Shown here: positions 1-8,468 of the stretch, piece after piece | Layout of the letters: each line of letters begins with the position of its first letter | Position numbering within the stretch: position 1 is the stretch's first letter | NCBI RefSeq assembly: GCF_934309415.1 | Contig: NZ_CAKRDI010000007.1 | Coordinates: forward strand, 50,977 to 114,976 | Direction: 5' to 3' | Length of the DNA: 64,000 nucleotides | Source of the DNA: an uncultured Mediterraneibacter sp. | GTDB lineage: Bacteria; Bacillota; Clostridia; Lachnospirales; Lachnospiraceae | Notes under the pieces: model-generated | The model's input: only the letters and a program-made list of their open reading frames with translations | Told to the model about the DNA's origin: nothing | The model's database searches: none | Program-made: the position numbers and the translations under genes

Positions 1-27
1 TATTATCTTGAACGTATCTCACTTAGC
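1..27. repeat. Possible fragment of family A repeat at window edge
   Basis: The first bases (an ATCTTGAACGTATCTCAC-like string) resemble the middle of the 143-bp family A repeat, where complete copies read GTCTTGAATGTATCTCGCC. The match is short and the repeat ends are not in the window, so this is a tentative remnant. Confidence 0.3.
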
Positions 28-34
28 CTGCAAC

Positions 35-265
35 TTAATAGCGGTCTGTTGAATCATATGCGTTTTTATTCTTTCCGCAGTCTTTCATATCATCTGAAAT
101 TTTGTTTGTGCCGCTTTTATTGGTTGTCTTGTTGTAGCTCTTATTTGTACTGTTCGTACTCTTGTTAGTACTTCTGTTTTTGCTCTGTTCATCTGCATAA
201 GATGAATAAGCATCCTCCTCTGCATTTCTTGTTTTGTTGTTTACATTACTATAATTCTTTGCCAT
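35..265 (-). CDS. Small Asn/Ser/Thr/Lys-rich hydrophilic protein (76 aa)
   Basis: Unrecognised protein of 76 residues. It has no hydrophobic segment and is dominated by N, S, T and K, with imperfect short repeats of the type NKST/NKSY/NKTT between about residues 29 and 55. A DMKDCGKN segment follows with the only cysteine. A clear AGGAGG ribosome binding site lies about 7 bases before the ATG, which is why I accept it as a gene despite its low complexity. It stands alone, followed upstream by the divergently unrelated 446-477 terminator. Small N-rich proteins of this look are common in Lachnospiraceae and some are spore-associated, but nothing in the sequence proves that. Confidence 0.6.
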   Translation of the reverse strand: MAKNYSNVNNKTRNAEEDAYSSYADEQSKNRSTNKSTNSTNKSYNKTTNKSGTNKISDDMKDCGKNKNAYDSTDRY

Positions 266-445
266 GATTAATTCCTCCTGTTATTTGGTACACTGTTATT
301 ATCTCTTCAGAAGGAATTTTTATTCCATTTTGGAGCAATCCATATTTTAAATATTTTGCTTGCTTTTTCCAAATGCATATATTATACTATCTCATGTAGG
401 GAGAATACTCTCTACAACCCCTTATTAATTATTTATACTCCCCTC

Positions 446-477
446 AAAAGACCGATGGCTCCCCCATCGGTCTTTTA
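446..477 (-). terminator. Intrinsic terminator of the HAAS-protein gene
   Basis: A perfect stem AAAGACCGATGG / CCATCGGTCTTT with a short GCTCCC-type loop lies 28 bases past the stop codon of the gene at 505-1002. On the minus strand it is followed by a short T run. It is nearly symmetric and could act in both directions. Confidence 0.8.
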
Positions 478-504
478 CTTTTTCATCTTCTTATCAATCT
501 TGCT

Positions 505-1002
505 TCACCGCTTGCTTCCACCAATCAGTCTGACGATCAGCATAATAATAATCAACGGAACCAGAACCGGTGCCAAAAGACTGATCAGGCCACTGACAAT
601 TGATACAACCACAAAAATCACCAGTACAACTGACAAGATCAGTAGCAGTTTCTTCCACCATGTATCAAATCCAAACACATGCACTGAATGATGGAATTCA
701 CCCATATCAGGACCACGATTTGTTCCATATCCTGTATAGTCGCTGTCTCCAGAATTTGCACTATATCCATTCTCACTTTCATACACAATCGCATCATCCG
801 TTCCATCACTGGCATCTACCAGCGTTCGCGCAATTGCCCACGGATCTCCCAGGGTATTCAAAACTTCCTGTTCGCTTTTTCCCTGCTGCATCTGTTCTGT
901 AATATATCTGTTATAATAATCTACATTCTGCTGAATCGCAGCTGCATTCAGCTTGCCCTCTAATGCTTCCCTCAAGCCCTGTAAAAATTCTTCTCTGCTC
1001 AT
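505..1002 (-). CDS. HAAS/DUF1700-type membrane protein
   Basis: A 165-aa protein. The first ~60 residues (MSREEFLQGLREAL... then LGDPWAIA) have the alpha-helical layout of HAAS/DUF1700 domains, which are found in Firmicutes next to PadR-type regulators and toxin or envelope genes. A polar linker rich in Ser, Gly, Asp and Tyr follows. Two closely spaced hydrophobic segments (about residues 113-135 and 138-160) form the C-terminal half. The start is supported by GGTGAGG five bases before the ATG. No PadR gene precedes it in the window; only a short coding-like remnant is upstream (see 1042-1200). Its function is unknown; regulation of a membrane process is the usual inference. Confidence 0.7.
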   Translation of the reverse strand: MSREEFLQGLREALEGKLNAAAIQQNVDYYNRYITEQMQQGKSEQEVLNTLGDPWAIARTLVDASDGTDDAIVYESENGYSANSGDSDYTGYGTNRGPDMGEFHHSVHVFGFDTWWKKLLLILSVVLVIFVVVSIVSGLISLLAPVLVPLIIIMLIVRLIGGSKR

Positions 1003-1041
1003 CTATACCTCACCATCTTTCTACCTGCTCCATAGCAATTT

Positions 1042-1200
1042 TTTCTTATCAAATGAAAGAATCCTTCACTTCAAAATCCCCAAAAAAGGCATCTGCTTCC
1101 AGAATCTGTCTGAAAAAGACTCCAACTTTCTCGTATTCCCCATCACATGTAAACATCTGCCGAATACTTTCTACAGGTAGAATAGCACATTGTTCTTCAT
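1042..1200 (-). pseudogene. Short coding-like remnant upstream of the HAAS gene
   Basis: On the minus strand about 50 codons are open and read like protein (NEEQCAILPVESIRQMFTC... ending FEVKDSFI then TGA). The frame is preceded in frame by a stop (TAA) with no start codon or ribosome binding site. I cannot name the family. It may be the 3' end of a degraded gene or chance. Confidence 0.25.
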
Positions 1201-1521
1201 TTTACAAAGCAATTTTAAGCGTTCATAATTTGTTCATTTATCATTAAAATTTTTTTCACTTTCTCATCATCTTTTCTTCATTTCTCTCACATATACTATA
1301 ACCATCAAAGGAAAACAAAAACAAACACAAACAATTAAATAAGACGTCACAAGTTATTTTGAATAAACTTTTTCATAATACATGCCGGGAATCGCGTAAG
1401 CGGTTACCCGGCATCCTCCCTTTTATAAGGCATCCTTTCATTCTGTTAATATATAGTATACCAATTCCCTATATCAGATGTAATCAAATAGTTCTGTTAA
1501 TTTACATGTTTATTAACATGT
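1201..1521. other. AT-rich intergenic region with one hairpin
   Basis: AT-rich sequence between the surface-protein gene and the HAAS gene. Apart from the hairpin at 1382-1414 I see no gene, RNA or repeat. Confidence 0.5.
1382..1414 (-). terminator. Hairpin after the surface-protein gene
   Basis: Perfect 8-bp stem ATGCCGGG / CCCGGCAT with a 17-base loop, 108 bases past the stop of the 786-aa gene. There is no good T tract on the minus strand, so it may be a weak terminator or a 3'-end stabilising hairpin. Confidence 0.45.
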
Positions 1522-3882
1522 TTATTTATTGTTATACAGATTTTTTCTAATAATCACTGTACCAACACTTCCTAACACAACCATTATGAATAACATACCC
1601 ATTATTTTTATCGTCTTGTCTTCCCCTTCCTCTACCACTTCACTCTGTTCTTCCATATCACTATTTTCTTCCGTTTCAGGTAAGAACAATTTTTTAACTG
1701 GTTCAATTACCGGTGAAATCACTTTTTTAACAATGCCTTCTTTTTCTGTCACCGTGAATTCCATCTGCTCCGCTCTGCTGTTTCCTGCCAGATCATCTGC
1801 CAGAACTTTCACATGATACGTTCCGCTGTCAATCACTTCATATTGATACATCTGACTGTTTGGACTTAATTTCTGTTTTTCTCCATTGATCAGAATCTCT
1901 GCGATTCTCTCATTCTTCTGATCTACCCAGACACTTAACATCACTGATTCCTCATAAGATGCTCCGCTTTTCAAATCTCCCCAGTGAATTTTCGGCGCTG
2001 TATGATCAATCGTGAAAACAGCCTCCGCAGACGATTCATTACCGGCTGCATCCTTTGCTTTCACCTGCAACAGATGCCTTCCTTCCTCATTCTTACGTTC
2101 TCCTGGAAAATAGCTCTTCCCATCAAACTGCATCTGATATGTATACTCCGTAAAGTCGATGATCATCTCATCTCGTCCATAATTCCACTGAAAATAAGGG
2201 AAATACGAGCCTTCCAGCTGATTTACATATTTAATCATCGGATTCGTCTGATCCAGGATTACATGCATCTTCTGTTCTGACTTATGTCCCGCACAATCAA
2301 TTGCTGTAACAACGACCTCATAAGTTCCATCCTTCTCACATTCAAAAGTCACCATCCTCTTATAGTCTTTTTCCGTAATGGCAAGAAGCTCCTGATCTAG
2401 TACTTTCATTTTTTCACCTTCCGGTGTTGTATGAATTACAGTCACTTTTCCCGCCTGCAGACAGTTTTCTTCTGTAATATCAATTTCTGCTTTCAGCTTC
2501 TCTGCTGTAATCTGCTGATCATGAATTCCTTTGCTCTGAATTTGAGGAGACTGAAGATCTATATAAAGTTTTTCCCTCTTTACCGCTGCATTGCCTGCGT
2601 TATCCACAACACGTATCATAATATCCACAGGTTTCCCACCCTGAGATGATTTTTCTACTGTAAAACTACTGTTCTTCTCTTCTGCCTCTCCTTCTTTTCC
2701 ATACATTCTGCTATAAACCTGCTCTCCATCCACATAGCCTGTAACCTGAGCAACTCCTGTACTGAAACTATATCGTTTCTCCGGATCTTTCACAAGCACC
2801 TGAATCTCCGGCACCTCTGTGTGCCACCCATCAAATCCGCCTTTCGTCTGAAGTGTTATTTCCGGTGCCTCATCTTCACACATAACAGTTCTGGAAGTCG
2901 CTTTTTCACTGCTGTTTCCGGCAAGATCCACCGCATAAGCTGTTATTTTTCCCTGATATCCTAATGGCAGAATCACCTTTCCTGTTCTTCCTGACAGTTT
3001 CTTCACTTCTCCATCTCCAAGGCTATACACAATCTCTCTGATACCTGATATCTTATCTGTCGCTGCTATCTCCAATGTAACGGGTGAAGCACTGTAAATG
3101 GTTTCTCCCCCTTCATTTGATCCATATTTAAATATCACTTTTTCCGGCACACTCAAATCGATCTTTACCTGATACTCCCTTCTGTAAACTTCTTTTTTTG
3201 AAGCAGTTTTTCCCGAATTTCCGAAGTTATTTTTAGCTGTACCTTCCTCAATATCCTCCTTCAACTCCATCCACACCTGTAATGTATTAACACCTTCTTC
3301 AAACACTTCTGCATTCAAAACTTTCTCTACAGGTTGCGGCTCTTTATCCTGGGTTTCTCCTGGATTTTCAGGTGTCTCTGAAACTTCCGGTTGCCCTGGT
3401 GTTTCTGGCTGTCCTGGATTTTCCGGTTGCCCTGGTACTTCTGGTTGTCCTGGATTTTCCGGTTGCCCTGGTACTTCTGGTTGTCCTGGATTTTCTGGTT
3501 GTCCTGGATTTTCCGGTTGCCCTGGCACTTCTGGTTGTTCCGGAATTTCCGGTTGTTCTGGCACTTCCGGCTGTTCTGGAACTTCTGGCTCTTCCATTTC
3601 CAGAACTCCTTCTGTTTTTTTACCGGATGCACTGATCAGACGGTATTTCGTAACGGTTCTTTGCTCACTGTGAATCAGTTTCAGTTTTGGCTTTTTACCG
3701 TACCATGTTTCTGAAAATGACTGTTCACCATCCAAGAGAGCAGGTGCTTTATATCCAGACTCTTTTGCTCCTTTTTCTGCTGAGAATACAACCACTTCCG
3801 ATTTCCAGCTAAAAATTCCCATCAGTAAAAACAAAATTCCGCATAAAATAATCACACTATTTTGACTTTCCTTCTTCTGCAT
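1522..3882 (-). CDS. Membrane-anchored surface protein with Pro-rich repeats and Ig-like domains
   Basis: A 786-aa protein. An N-terminal hydrophobic segment (about residues 10-26) serves as signal or anchor, and a second segment near residues 759-779 is followed by a short basic tail. It therefore appears to be held in the membrane at its C-terminus and lacks an LPXTG sorting motif. Residues 97-170 are a hexapeptide repeat of the type PGQPEN/PGQPEV/PEQPEV. The rest looks like tandem beta-sandwich (bacterial Ig-like) modules with recurring signatures such as AVDLAGNSS, VVDNAGNAA, AKDAAGNESS and ADDLAGNSR. The gene overlaps the upstream 440-aa pseudokinase gene by 26 bases, so the two are translationally coupled and probably work together at the cell surface. 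Function unknown. Confidence 0.75.
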   Translation of the reverse strand: MQKKESQNSVIILCGILFLLMGIFSWKSEVVVFSAEKGAKESGYKAPALLDGEQSFSETWYGKKPKLKLIHSEQRTVTKYRLISASGKKTEGVLEMEEPEVPEQPEVPEQPEIPEQPEVPGQPENPGQPENPGQPEVPGQPENPGQPEVPGQPENPGQPETPGQPEVSETPENPGETQDKEPQPVEKVLNAEVFEEGVNTLQVWMELKEDIEEGTAKNNFGNSGKTASKKEVYRREYQVKIDLSVPEKVIFKYGSNEGGETIYSASPVTLEIAATDKISGIREIVYSLGDGEVKKLSGRTGKVILPLGYQGKITAYAVDLAGNSSEKATSRTVMCEDEAPEITLQTKGGFDGWHTEVPEIQVLVKDPEKRYSFSTGVAQVTGYVDGEQVYSRMYGKEGEAEEKNSSFTVEKSSQGGKPVDIMIRVVDNAGNAAVKREKLYIDLQSPQIQSKGIHDQQITAEKLKAEIDITEENCLQAGKVTVIHTTPEGEKMKVLDQELLAITEKDYKRMVTFECEKDGTYEVVVTAIDCAGHKSEQKMHVILDQTNPMIKYVNQLEGSYFPYFQWNYGRDEMIIDFTEYTYQMQFDGKSYFPGERKNEEGRHLLQVKAKDAAGNESSAEAVFTIDHTAPKIHWGDLKSGASYEESVMLSVWVDQKNERIAEILINGEKQKLSPNSQMYQYEVIDSGTYHVKVLADDLAGNSRAEQMEFTVTEKEGIVKKVISPVIEPVKKLFLPETEENSDMEEQSEVVEEGEDKTIKIMGMLFIMVVLGSVGTVIIRKNLYNNK
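3373..3594 (-). repeat. In-gene 18-bp tandem repeats coding for PGQPEx hexapeptides
   Basis: About a dozen imperfect 18-bp units code for the Pro/Gln/Glu repeat of the surface protein. Two variants alternate (PGQPEN and PGQPEV) beside a PEQPEV block. Such tracts commonly vary in copy number between strains, which is inference here. Confidence 0.85.
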
Positions 3883-5179
3883 CTGTATTCTCCTTTCCTT
3901 CTGCCTGATTCCTGTATTCTGTCACCAGTTGTTCCACTTCTTCAGATTCCTCTACTCTTTCAAGCACCGCTTCTCCAGTTAATACCGCTTTCGCATACTG
4001 TCCTCTGTCTGCCTCCAGTTTCATCTTGCGGATTCCTGCCTGACAGATCAGCTCATCCTGTACTTCCACTTCAAGCAGTCTTCCATAAGCCTGAATCGCC
4101 TCATCTGTCTTTTCTTCTCTCTCGTAAGCAGATGCAAGCGCACGCACGACATACCGTTCCATTTCTTCTCCCAGGACAAGTACTGTCTCATTTCCTTCCT
4201 TTGTATTCGACAGAATCTCTTCTTCCATTAGATTTTTTACCTCTGTAAGGATTTGATACTTCTCTTTCTTCGCTTTTATCTCTTTCGCTTCTTCTGTTTC
4301 TTCTCTTTGGGTCTCCAATTCTCTAAAAAGCTCACTTGTTTCTTTTGTAAGCTCCACAATACTTTCTCCTTCTTCCTGCTTTTTCTCAACCCATCCATTT
4401 ATCGTCTGCTCTCCTGTAAGAATTGCCTGAGCATCCTTCGTAGCTTCTGACCGTTCTTTAGCTCCCGATTCAGCAGCAGCTTCTCTTGTAAATCCTGCTG
4501 CTTTCCACACATAACTTTTCAGATGTACACCAATCGCCAAAACACAGATTCCACCCAAAGCAATTCCTGCAATCAAAAAAATTTTCCGTAATTTTGATTT
4601 TGAACCAGATTTTCTTCCCGTCTGCTTTCTATTCCCCGACGGGAGCTCTTTCATTATCTGTCGCACTTCTTCATAAGCATTCTTACCTTCTCCGGTGCAT
4701 CGTTCTATGATTCGCATCATTTTCCGTTCTTCTGCGCTTGTCAGTTCCGGAGTCACTTCCACATAAGCCAGTACAAACTGCATAATTTTCCCAATTCCAA
4801 ACAAATCTGCCTTTCGAAACGATGATCCTTCACTCGAATCTGCCGACTGCTGAAAATGCTTCCGCACCGCTTTCTGCTGCAGTTTCCGGATCACAAATTC
4901 ATTCTCATCTGCATCTGGATTTAAAAGGAGTACTTCCCCTTCTTCCGACACCAGAATACTGTACGGAGTCAGACACCGATAATTTTGTCCTCCGGTGCTT
5001 TTCTGGTACTTGTCTACCTGAATACAGATCTGCCTGAGGAAATCCCAAAGCCTCTGCTTTTTCATTTCAGGCTGTTCCTGCAAATAGTAAATAAGCAGCT
5101 TTCCTTCCAGACAGTCAATTGTCTGCCTGCAATCTACGCCCTGATCCACAAAACGCAATACTTCGTACATTGTCTCCAT
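3857..5179 (-). CDS. Membrane protein with degenerate kinase-like cytoplasmic domain and helical extracytoplasmic region
   Basis: A 440-aa protein. Residues 67-89 align by eye with the kinase catalytic and metal loops (LTPYSILVSEEGEVLLLNPD in place of DLKPxNIL...DFG). The HRD aspartate, the Asn and the DFG motif are all changed. DLFGIG at 125-130 matches the kinase DxxSxG segment, and residues 146-178 resemble the final kinase helices. The Gly-rich N-lobe with its Lys is absent. A basic stretch and a single membrane helix (about 199-219) are followed by a Glu/Lys-rich helical region with a TPR-like segment near residues 330-400. This topology (pseudokinase, helix, outside domain) recalls EssB/YukC of type VII secretion, but no other such gene is nearby. 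It overlaps the surface-protein gene, which it precedes. Confidence 0.65.
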   Translation of the reverse strand: METMYEVLRFVDQGVDCRQTIDCLEGKLLIYYLQEQPEMKKQRLWDFLRQICIQVDKYQKSTGGQNYRCLTPYSILVSEEGEVLLLNPDADENEFVIRKLQQKAVRKHFQQSADSSEGSSFRKADLFGIGKIMQFVLAYVEVTPELTSAEERKMMRIIERCTGEGKNAYEEVRQIMKELPSGNRKQTGRKSGSKSKLRKIFLIAGIALGGICVLAIGVHLKSYVWKAAGFTREAAAESGAKERSEATKDAQAILTGEQTINGWVEKKQEEGESIVELTKETSELFRELETQREETEEAKEIKAKKEKYQILTEVKNLMEEEILSNTKEGNETVLVLGEEMERYVVRALASAYEREEKTDEAIQAYGRLLEVEVQDELICQAGIRKMKLEADRGQYAKAVLTGEAVLERVEESEEVEQLVTEYRNQAEGKENTDAEEGKSK

Positions 5180-5408
5180 ATGCTGTTTTCCTGCAAATAC
5201 CTGTAGGCCATCCCCATAACCTAACCATTTGCAAATAAAAATTATAACTGTTGATATTTGATCAGATCCTGATCTTGAATCTTATTTCCTGAATTTCAAA
5301 TTTGTATGTTCATCTGTATCGAATGTTCAGATGGTTTCTTTATCATAATAGAATCCCCGAAAAAAATCAAGTCATTTTTCCGGGGATTTTTAACATAATG
5401 TTACTGTT
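5180..5408. other. Intergenic region upstream of the pseudokinase gene
   Basis: Presumably holds the promoter of the pseudokinase/surface-protein unit; I could not pick out a convincing one. It also contains the hairpin at 5352-5391 and, at 5400-5408, an extra GTTACTGTT immediately before a complete family A repeat. Confidence 0.4.
5352..5391. terminator. Hairpin terminator downstream of glf
   Basis: Stem AATCCCCGxAAAAA / TTTTTCCGGGGATT with a loop of about ten bases. The better T tract (GGGGATTTTTA) is on the plus strand; on the minus strand, the direction of glf, the tail is GGGGATTCTATT. A family A repeat lies between it and the glf stop codon. Confidence 0.6.
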
Positions 5409-5551
5409 GTTACTGTTCAGACCAAAGCTAATCACCTTGCTGATTAGCTTTGAGGATGCACGTATTGTCTTGAATGTATCTCGCCCATCGCCAAAGGCGA
5501 TTCTAAATGACGAGATACGTTACTGTTTACAGCTATGCCGTGAACAGTAAC
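5409..5551 (+). mobile_element. Family A three-hairpin repeat, complete 143-bp copy
   Basis: Runs from GTTACTGTTCAGACC to GAACAGTAAC and contains three hairpins: AAAGCTAATCA/TGATTAGCTTT, then a stem around ATCTCG...CGAGAT, then GTTACTGTTTAC...GTGAACAGTAAC. It sits just past the stop codon of glf. No target duplication is visible; the left flank (GTTACTGTT) looks like the end of another copy, so it may be nested in an older element. Confidence 0.85.
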
Positions 5552-5583
5552 ACATCTCACTTGAATGCGAAGCTGTTACGATT

Positions 5584-6681
5584 TTATATCTCTTTCAGTT
5601 TTGCAAGTGCTGCAGCGACAACCTTGTCCATATCATAATATTTATAATCTCCAAGACGTCCGCCAAAGATTACATTCTCTTCTTTCTCTGCAAGCTTTTT
5701 GTATTCCTCATATAACGCTGTATTCTTCTCATCATTGACCGGATAATATGGCTCCATGCCTACACTCCACTCAGAAGAATATTCACGGGAAATAACCGTC
5801 TTCTCCTGTTTACCGAACTCGAAATGCTTGTGTTCGATAATTCTTGTATAAGGAACTTCTCTCTCTGTGTAGTTCACAACTGCGTTTCCCTGATAGTTCT
5901 CGCAATCCAGAACTTCTGTCTCAAATCTTACAGAACGATACTCAAGCGCACCAAGCTTATAATCAAAATATTCATCGATCATACCTGTAAAGATAATCTT
6001 TTCCGCAATATCCGGGTTTTCTTTTCTAAATTCAAAGAAATCTACACCGGTGCGTACTTCAGCACCTTCCAACATCTTCTCAACGATCGCTGTGTAACCT
6101 CCGATCGGAATTCCCTGATAACGGTCATTGAAATAGTTATTATCGTAAATAAAGCGGAATGGAAGTCTCTTAATGATAAATGCAGGGAGTTCTGTACACT
6201 TTCTTCCCCACTGTTTTTCTGTGTATCCCTTGATCAGCTTTTCGTAAATATCACGACCGCCAAGGAACAGAGCCTGTTCTTCCAGGTTCTTCGGCTCTGT
6301 GATTCCAGTTTCCTGTCTCTGCTTCTCAATGATTGCCTTCGCTTCTTCCGGTGTGCGGATTCCCCACATCTTGCTGAAGGTATTCATGTTAAACGGAAGA
6401 TTATACAGTTCATCTTTGTATACAGCAACCGGAGAGTTAATATAGTTATTAAATTCTGCGAACTGATTTACATAATCCCATACTTCTTTATCTGATGTGT
6501 GGAAAATATGAGCTCCATACTTGTGTACATGGATTCCTTCAATATCCTCACAGTAAATATTTCCTGCAATATGATCACGGCGGTCGATCACCAGACATTT
6601 CTTTCCTTTTTTCCCAAGTTCGTAAGCCATCACAGCTCCGTACAGACCTGCACCAACAATCAGATAATCATATTTTTTCAT
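5584..6681 (-). CDS. glf: UDP-galactopyranose mutase
   Basis: Flavoenzyme that converts UDP-galactopyranose to UDP-galactofuranose, the donor for galactofuranose in cell-surface polysaccharides. The 365-aa length is normal. A dinucleotide-binding GAGLYG lies at residues 10-15, followed by the family's VIDRRDHIAGN and the HKYGAHIFHT segment. The central GYTEKQWGRKCTELP and the C-terminal GGRLGDYKYYDMD segment are also typical of Glf. The ATG is preceded by AGAGG. It is monocistronic here, flanked on both sides by complete family A repeats, with no glycosyltransferase next to it; the galactan genes must be elsewhere. Confidence 0.95.
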   Translation of the reverse strand: MKKYDYLIVGAGLYGAVMAYELGKKGKKCLVIDRRDHIAGNIYCEDIEGIHVHKYGAHIFHTSDKEVWDYVNQFAEFNNYINSPVAVYKDELYNLPFNMNTFSKMWGIRTPEEAKAIIEKQRQETGITEPKNLEEQALFLGGRDIYEKLIKGYTEKQWGRKCTELPAFIIKRLPFRFIYDNNYFNDRYQGIPIGGYTAIVEKMLEGAEVRTGVDFFEFRKENPDIAEKIIFTGMIDEYFDYKLGALEYRSVRFETEVLDCENYQGNAVVNYTEREVPYTRIIEHKHFEFGKQEKTVISREYSSEWSVGMEPYYPVNDEKNTALYEEYKKLAEKEENVIFGGRLGDYKYYDMDKVVAAALAKLKEI

Positions 6682-6751
6682 CTTTTACCTCTTTCTTTGA
6701 CAGTGTCTTTTTCGTTCCTTGCACTGTTTCTTTGTTTTTCGTTGCATCGAT

Positions 6752-6894
6752 GTTACTGTTCAGACCAAAGCTAATCACCTTGCTGATTAGCTTTGAGAAT
6801 GCACGTTTTGGCCTGAATGCATCTCGCCCATCCTCGCAGACAATCCTAAATGGCGAGATGCGTTACTGTTTACAGGTTACCTGCGAACAGTAAC
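6752..6894 (+). mobile_element. Family A three-hairpin repeat, complete 143-bp copy
   Basis: Complete copy from GTTACTGTTCAGACC to GAACAGTAAC, upstream of glf and upstream of the divergent pyrC. Flanks GCATCGAT and ACGCGTCG do not match, so no target duplication remains. Confidence 0.85.
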
Positions 6895-7003
6895 ACGCGT
6901 CGGTGTGTTTATCATACCACACTTCGTCCTTTTCTTGCAAGGTGTCCCATGATAGGCTATACTACTAAATGTAATGTTAATGTTATCACAGGAGGATTTT
7001 ATT

Positions 7004-8287
7004 ATGCTTATTAAAAATGGATTTCTGATAGACCCTGCATCCGGGATTTCTAAAAAAGTGGATCTTCGTATCGCAGATGGAAAGATTCTGTCCATCGCAG
7101 ATGCCAAATCTCTCTCTGCTGAAAAGGATGAAACTGTAATTGAAGCGGAAGGATTTGTCGTTGCTCCGGGACTGATTGATACACATGTGCATTTCCGTGA
7201 CCCTGGATTTACTTATAAAGAAGATATTCACACTGGTTCTCAGGCTGCTGCCGCCGGTGGATTCACTTCTGTCATATGTATGGCCAACACTTCACCGGTC
7301 ATTGACTCCGTTCCGGTTTTAACAGAACTGAAAGAGCGCGAAGCCAAAGAAGACATCCGGATCTTCCAGGCTGCTGCTGTCTCCCATGGATTAAAGGGAG
7401 AGACTATGACTGACATGAAAGAATTAGTCAAAGCCGGAGCCTGCGGATTCACAGATGACGGAATCCCTCTGAAAGATGCCGCTTTCCTGTACAAAGCAAT
7501 GCAGACAGCAAAGGAACTGGATCTCCCGATCAGTCTTCACGAAGAAGATCCTGCTTTTATCGAGACAAACGGGATCAATCACGGCCCTGTCTCCGACCAG
7601 CTTGGAATCTATGGCTCACCTGCAATCGCAGAAGAATCTCTCGTGGCAAGAGACTGCCTTCTTGCTCTGAATTCCGGCGCTGACGTTGTGATCCAGCATA
7701 TCAGTTCCGGGCGTTCTGTAGACCTTGTAAGAACTTTTAAAGCAATGGGCGCGCATCTGCATGCAGAAGCAACACCTCATCATTTTACATTAACAGACGA
7801 AGCTGTTTTAAAATACGGTTCACTTGCCAAAATGAATCCACCGCTTCGTACAGAAGCTGATCGTCTGGCAATCATCGAAGGACTTGCTGACGGAACGATT
7901 GATGTCATTGCAACTGACCATGCGCCTCACAGTAAAGAAGAAAAAGGACGTGAGATTCCATCTGCTCCAAGCGGAATCATTGGTCTGGAAACATCTCTCG
8001 CACTTGGCATTACTTCCCTGGTTCGCCCGGGGCATCTTTCCATGATGCAGCTGCTGGAGAAAATGACTGTGAATCCTGCAGATCTTTATCACCTGAATGG
8101 TGGAAGAATTACAGAAGGCGGCGATGCTGACCTTGTAATTTTTGATCCGGAAGAAAAATGGATCCCTGAAACTTACGCATCCAAATCTTCCAACTCTCCA
8201 TTTACAGGCTGGGAGCTTTATGGAAAAGTGAAGATGACCATCTGTGATGGGAAGGTAATTTATAGTTACTGTTCAGACCATAGCTAA
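7004..8287 (+). CDS. pyrC: Dihydroorotase
   Basis: Zinc amidohydrolase of pyrimidine synthesis that interconverts carbamoyl-aspartate and dihydroorotate. At 427 aa it is a typical class I enzyme. HVHFRDPG at residues 61-68 carries the first metal ligands, and the family's TDHAPHS motif is present near residue 305. The start at 7004 is preferred over an in-frame ATG at 6974 because AGGAGG lies just before it. It is the only plus-strand housekeeping gene here and is not next to other pyr genes. The last seven residues (SYCSDHS) and the stop codon come from a truncated family A repeat that begins at 8265. Confidence 0.93.
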   Translation: MLIKNGFLIDPASGISKKVDLRIADGKILSIADAKSLSAEKDETVIEAEGFVVAPGLIDTHVHFRDPGFTYKEDIHTGSQAAAAGGFTSVICMANTSPVIDSVPVLTELKEREAKEDIRIFQAAAVSHGLKGETMTDMKELVKAGACGFTDDGIPLKDAAFLYKAMQTAKELDLPISLHEEDPAFIETNGINHGPVSDQLGIYGSPAIAEESLVARDCLLALNSGADVVIQHISSGRSVDLVRTFKAMGAHLHAEATPHHFTLTDEAVLKYGSLAKMNPPLRTEADRLAIIEGLADGTIDVIATDHAPHSKEEKGREIPSAPSGIIGLETSLALGITSLVRPGHLSMMQLLEKMTVNPADLYHLNGGRITEGGDADLVIFDPEEKWIPETYASKSSNSPFTGWELYGKVKMTICDGKVIYSYCSDHS

Positions 8288-8352
8288 TCATTTTGCTGAT
8301 TAGCTATGAGGATGCACGTTTTGGCCTGAATGCATCTCTCCCATCGTCGCAG
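8265..8352 (+). repeat. Truncated family A repeat forming the 3' end of pyrC
   Basis: The left ~88 bp of family A (GTTACTGTTCAGACC, first hairpin, then to CATCGTCGCAG). The right part, including the third hairpin, is replaced by a family C-like palindrome. The first 23 bases are read as pyrC codons and supply its TAA. Confidence 0.8.
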
Positions 8353-8356
8353 AATG

Positions 8357-8395
8357 TTTTTATATATTCTGAAAGAACTTTCCTAAAATAAAAAA
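8357..8395. repeat. Degenerate family C palindrome
   Basis: TTTTTATATATTCTGAAAG, a short gap, then CTTTCCTAAAATAAAAA: an imperfect version of the palindrome seen at 15128-15169 and 60518-60558. It is joined directly to the truncated family A repeat. Confidence 0.6.
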
Positions 8396-8437
8396 TTGCT
8401 GACTGCCAAATACCACAGTCAGCAATTTTTTATTTTA
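8385..8437. terminator. Bidirectional terminator between pyrC and fucO
   Basis: Long near-perfect stem (AAAATAAAAAATTGCTGACTG and its complement) around a 10-base loop, with A and T tracts on both sides. It separates the convergent pyrC and fucO genes. Confidence 0.9.
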
Positions 8438-8468
8438 AATTTTCACGTTCAACTTATATGTAAATCTC

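Noticed and set aside
3327..3714. Several repetitive open frames on both strands
   Set aside because: They are the other frames of the 18-bp repeat tract in the surface-protein gene.
3857..5179. Active Ser/Thr kinase
   Set aside because: The catalytic Asp, metal-binding Asn, DFG and the ATP-binding N-lobe are all missing.
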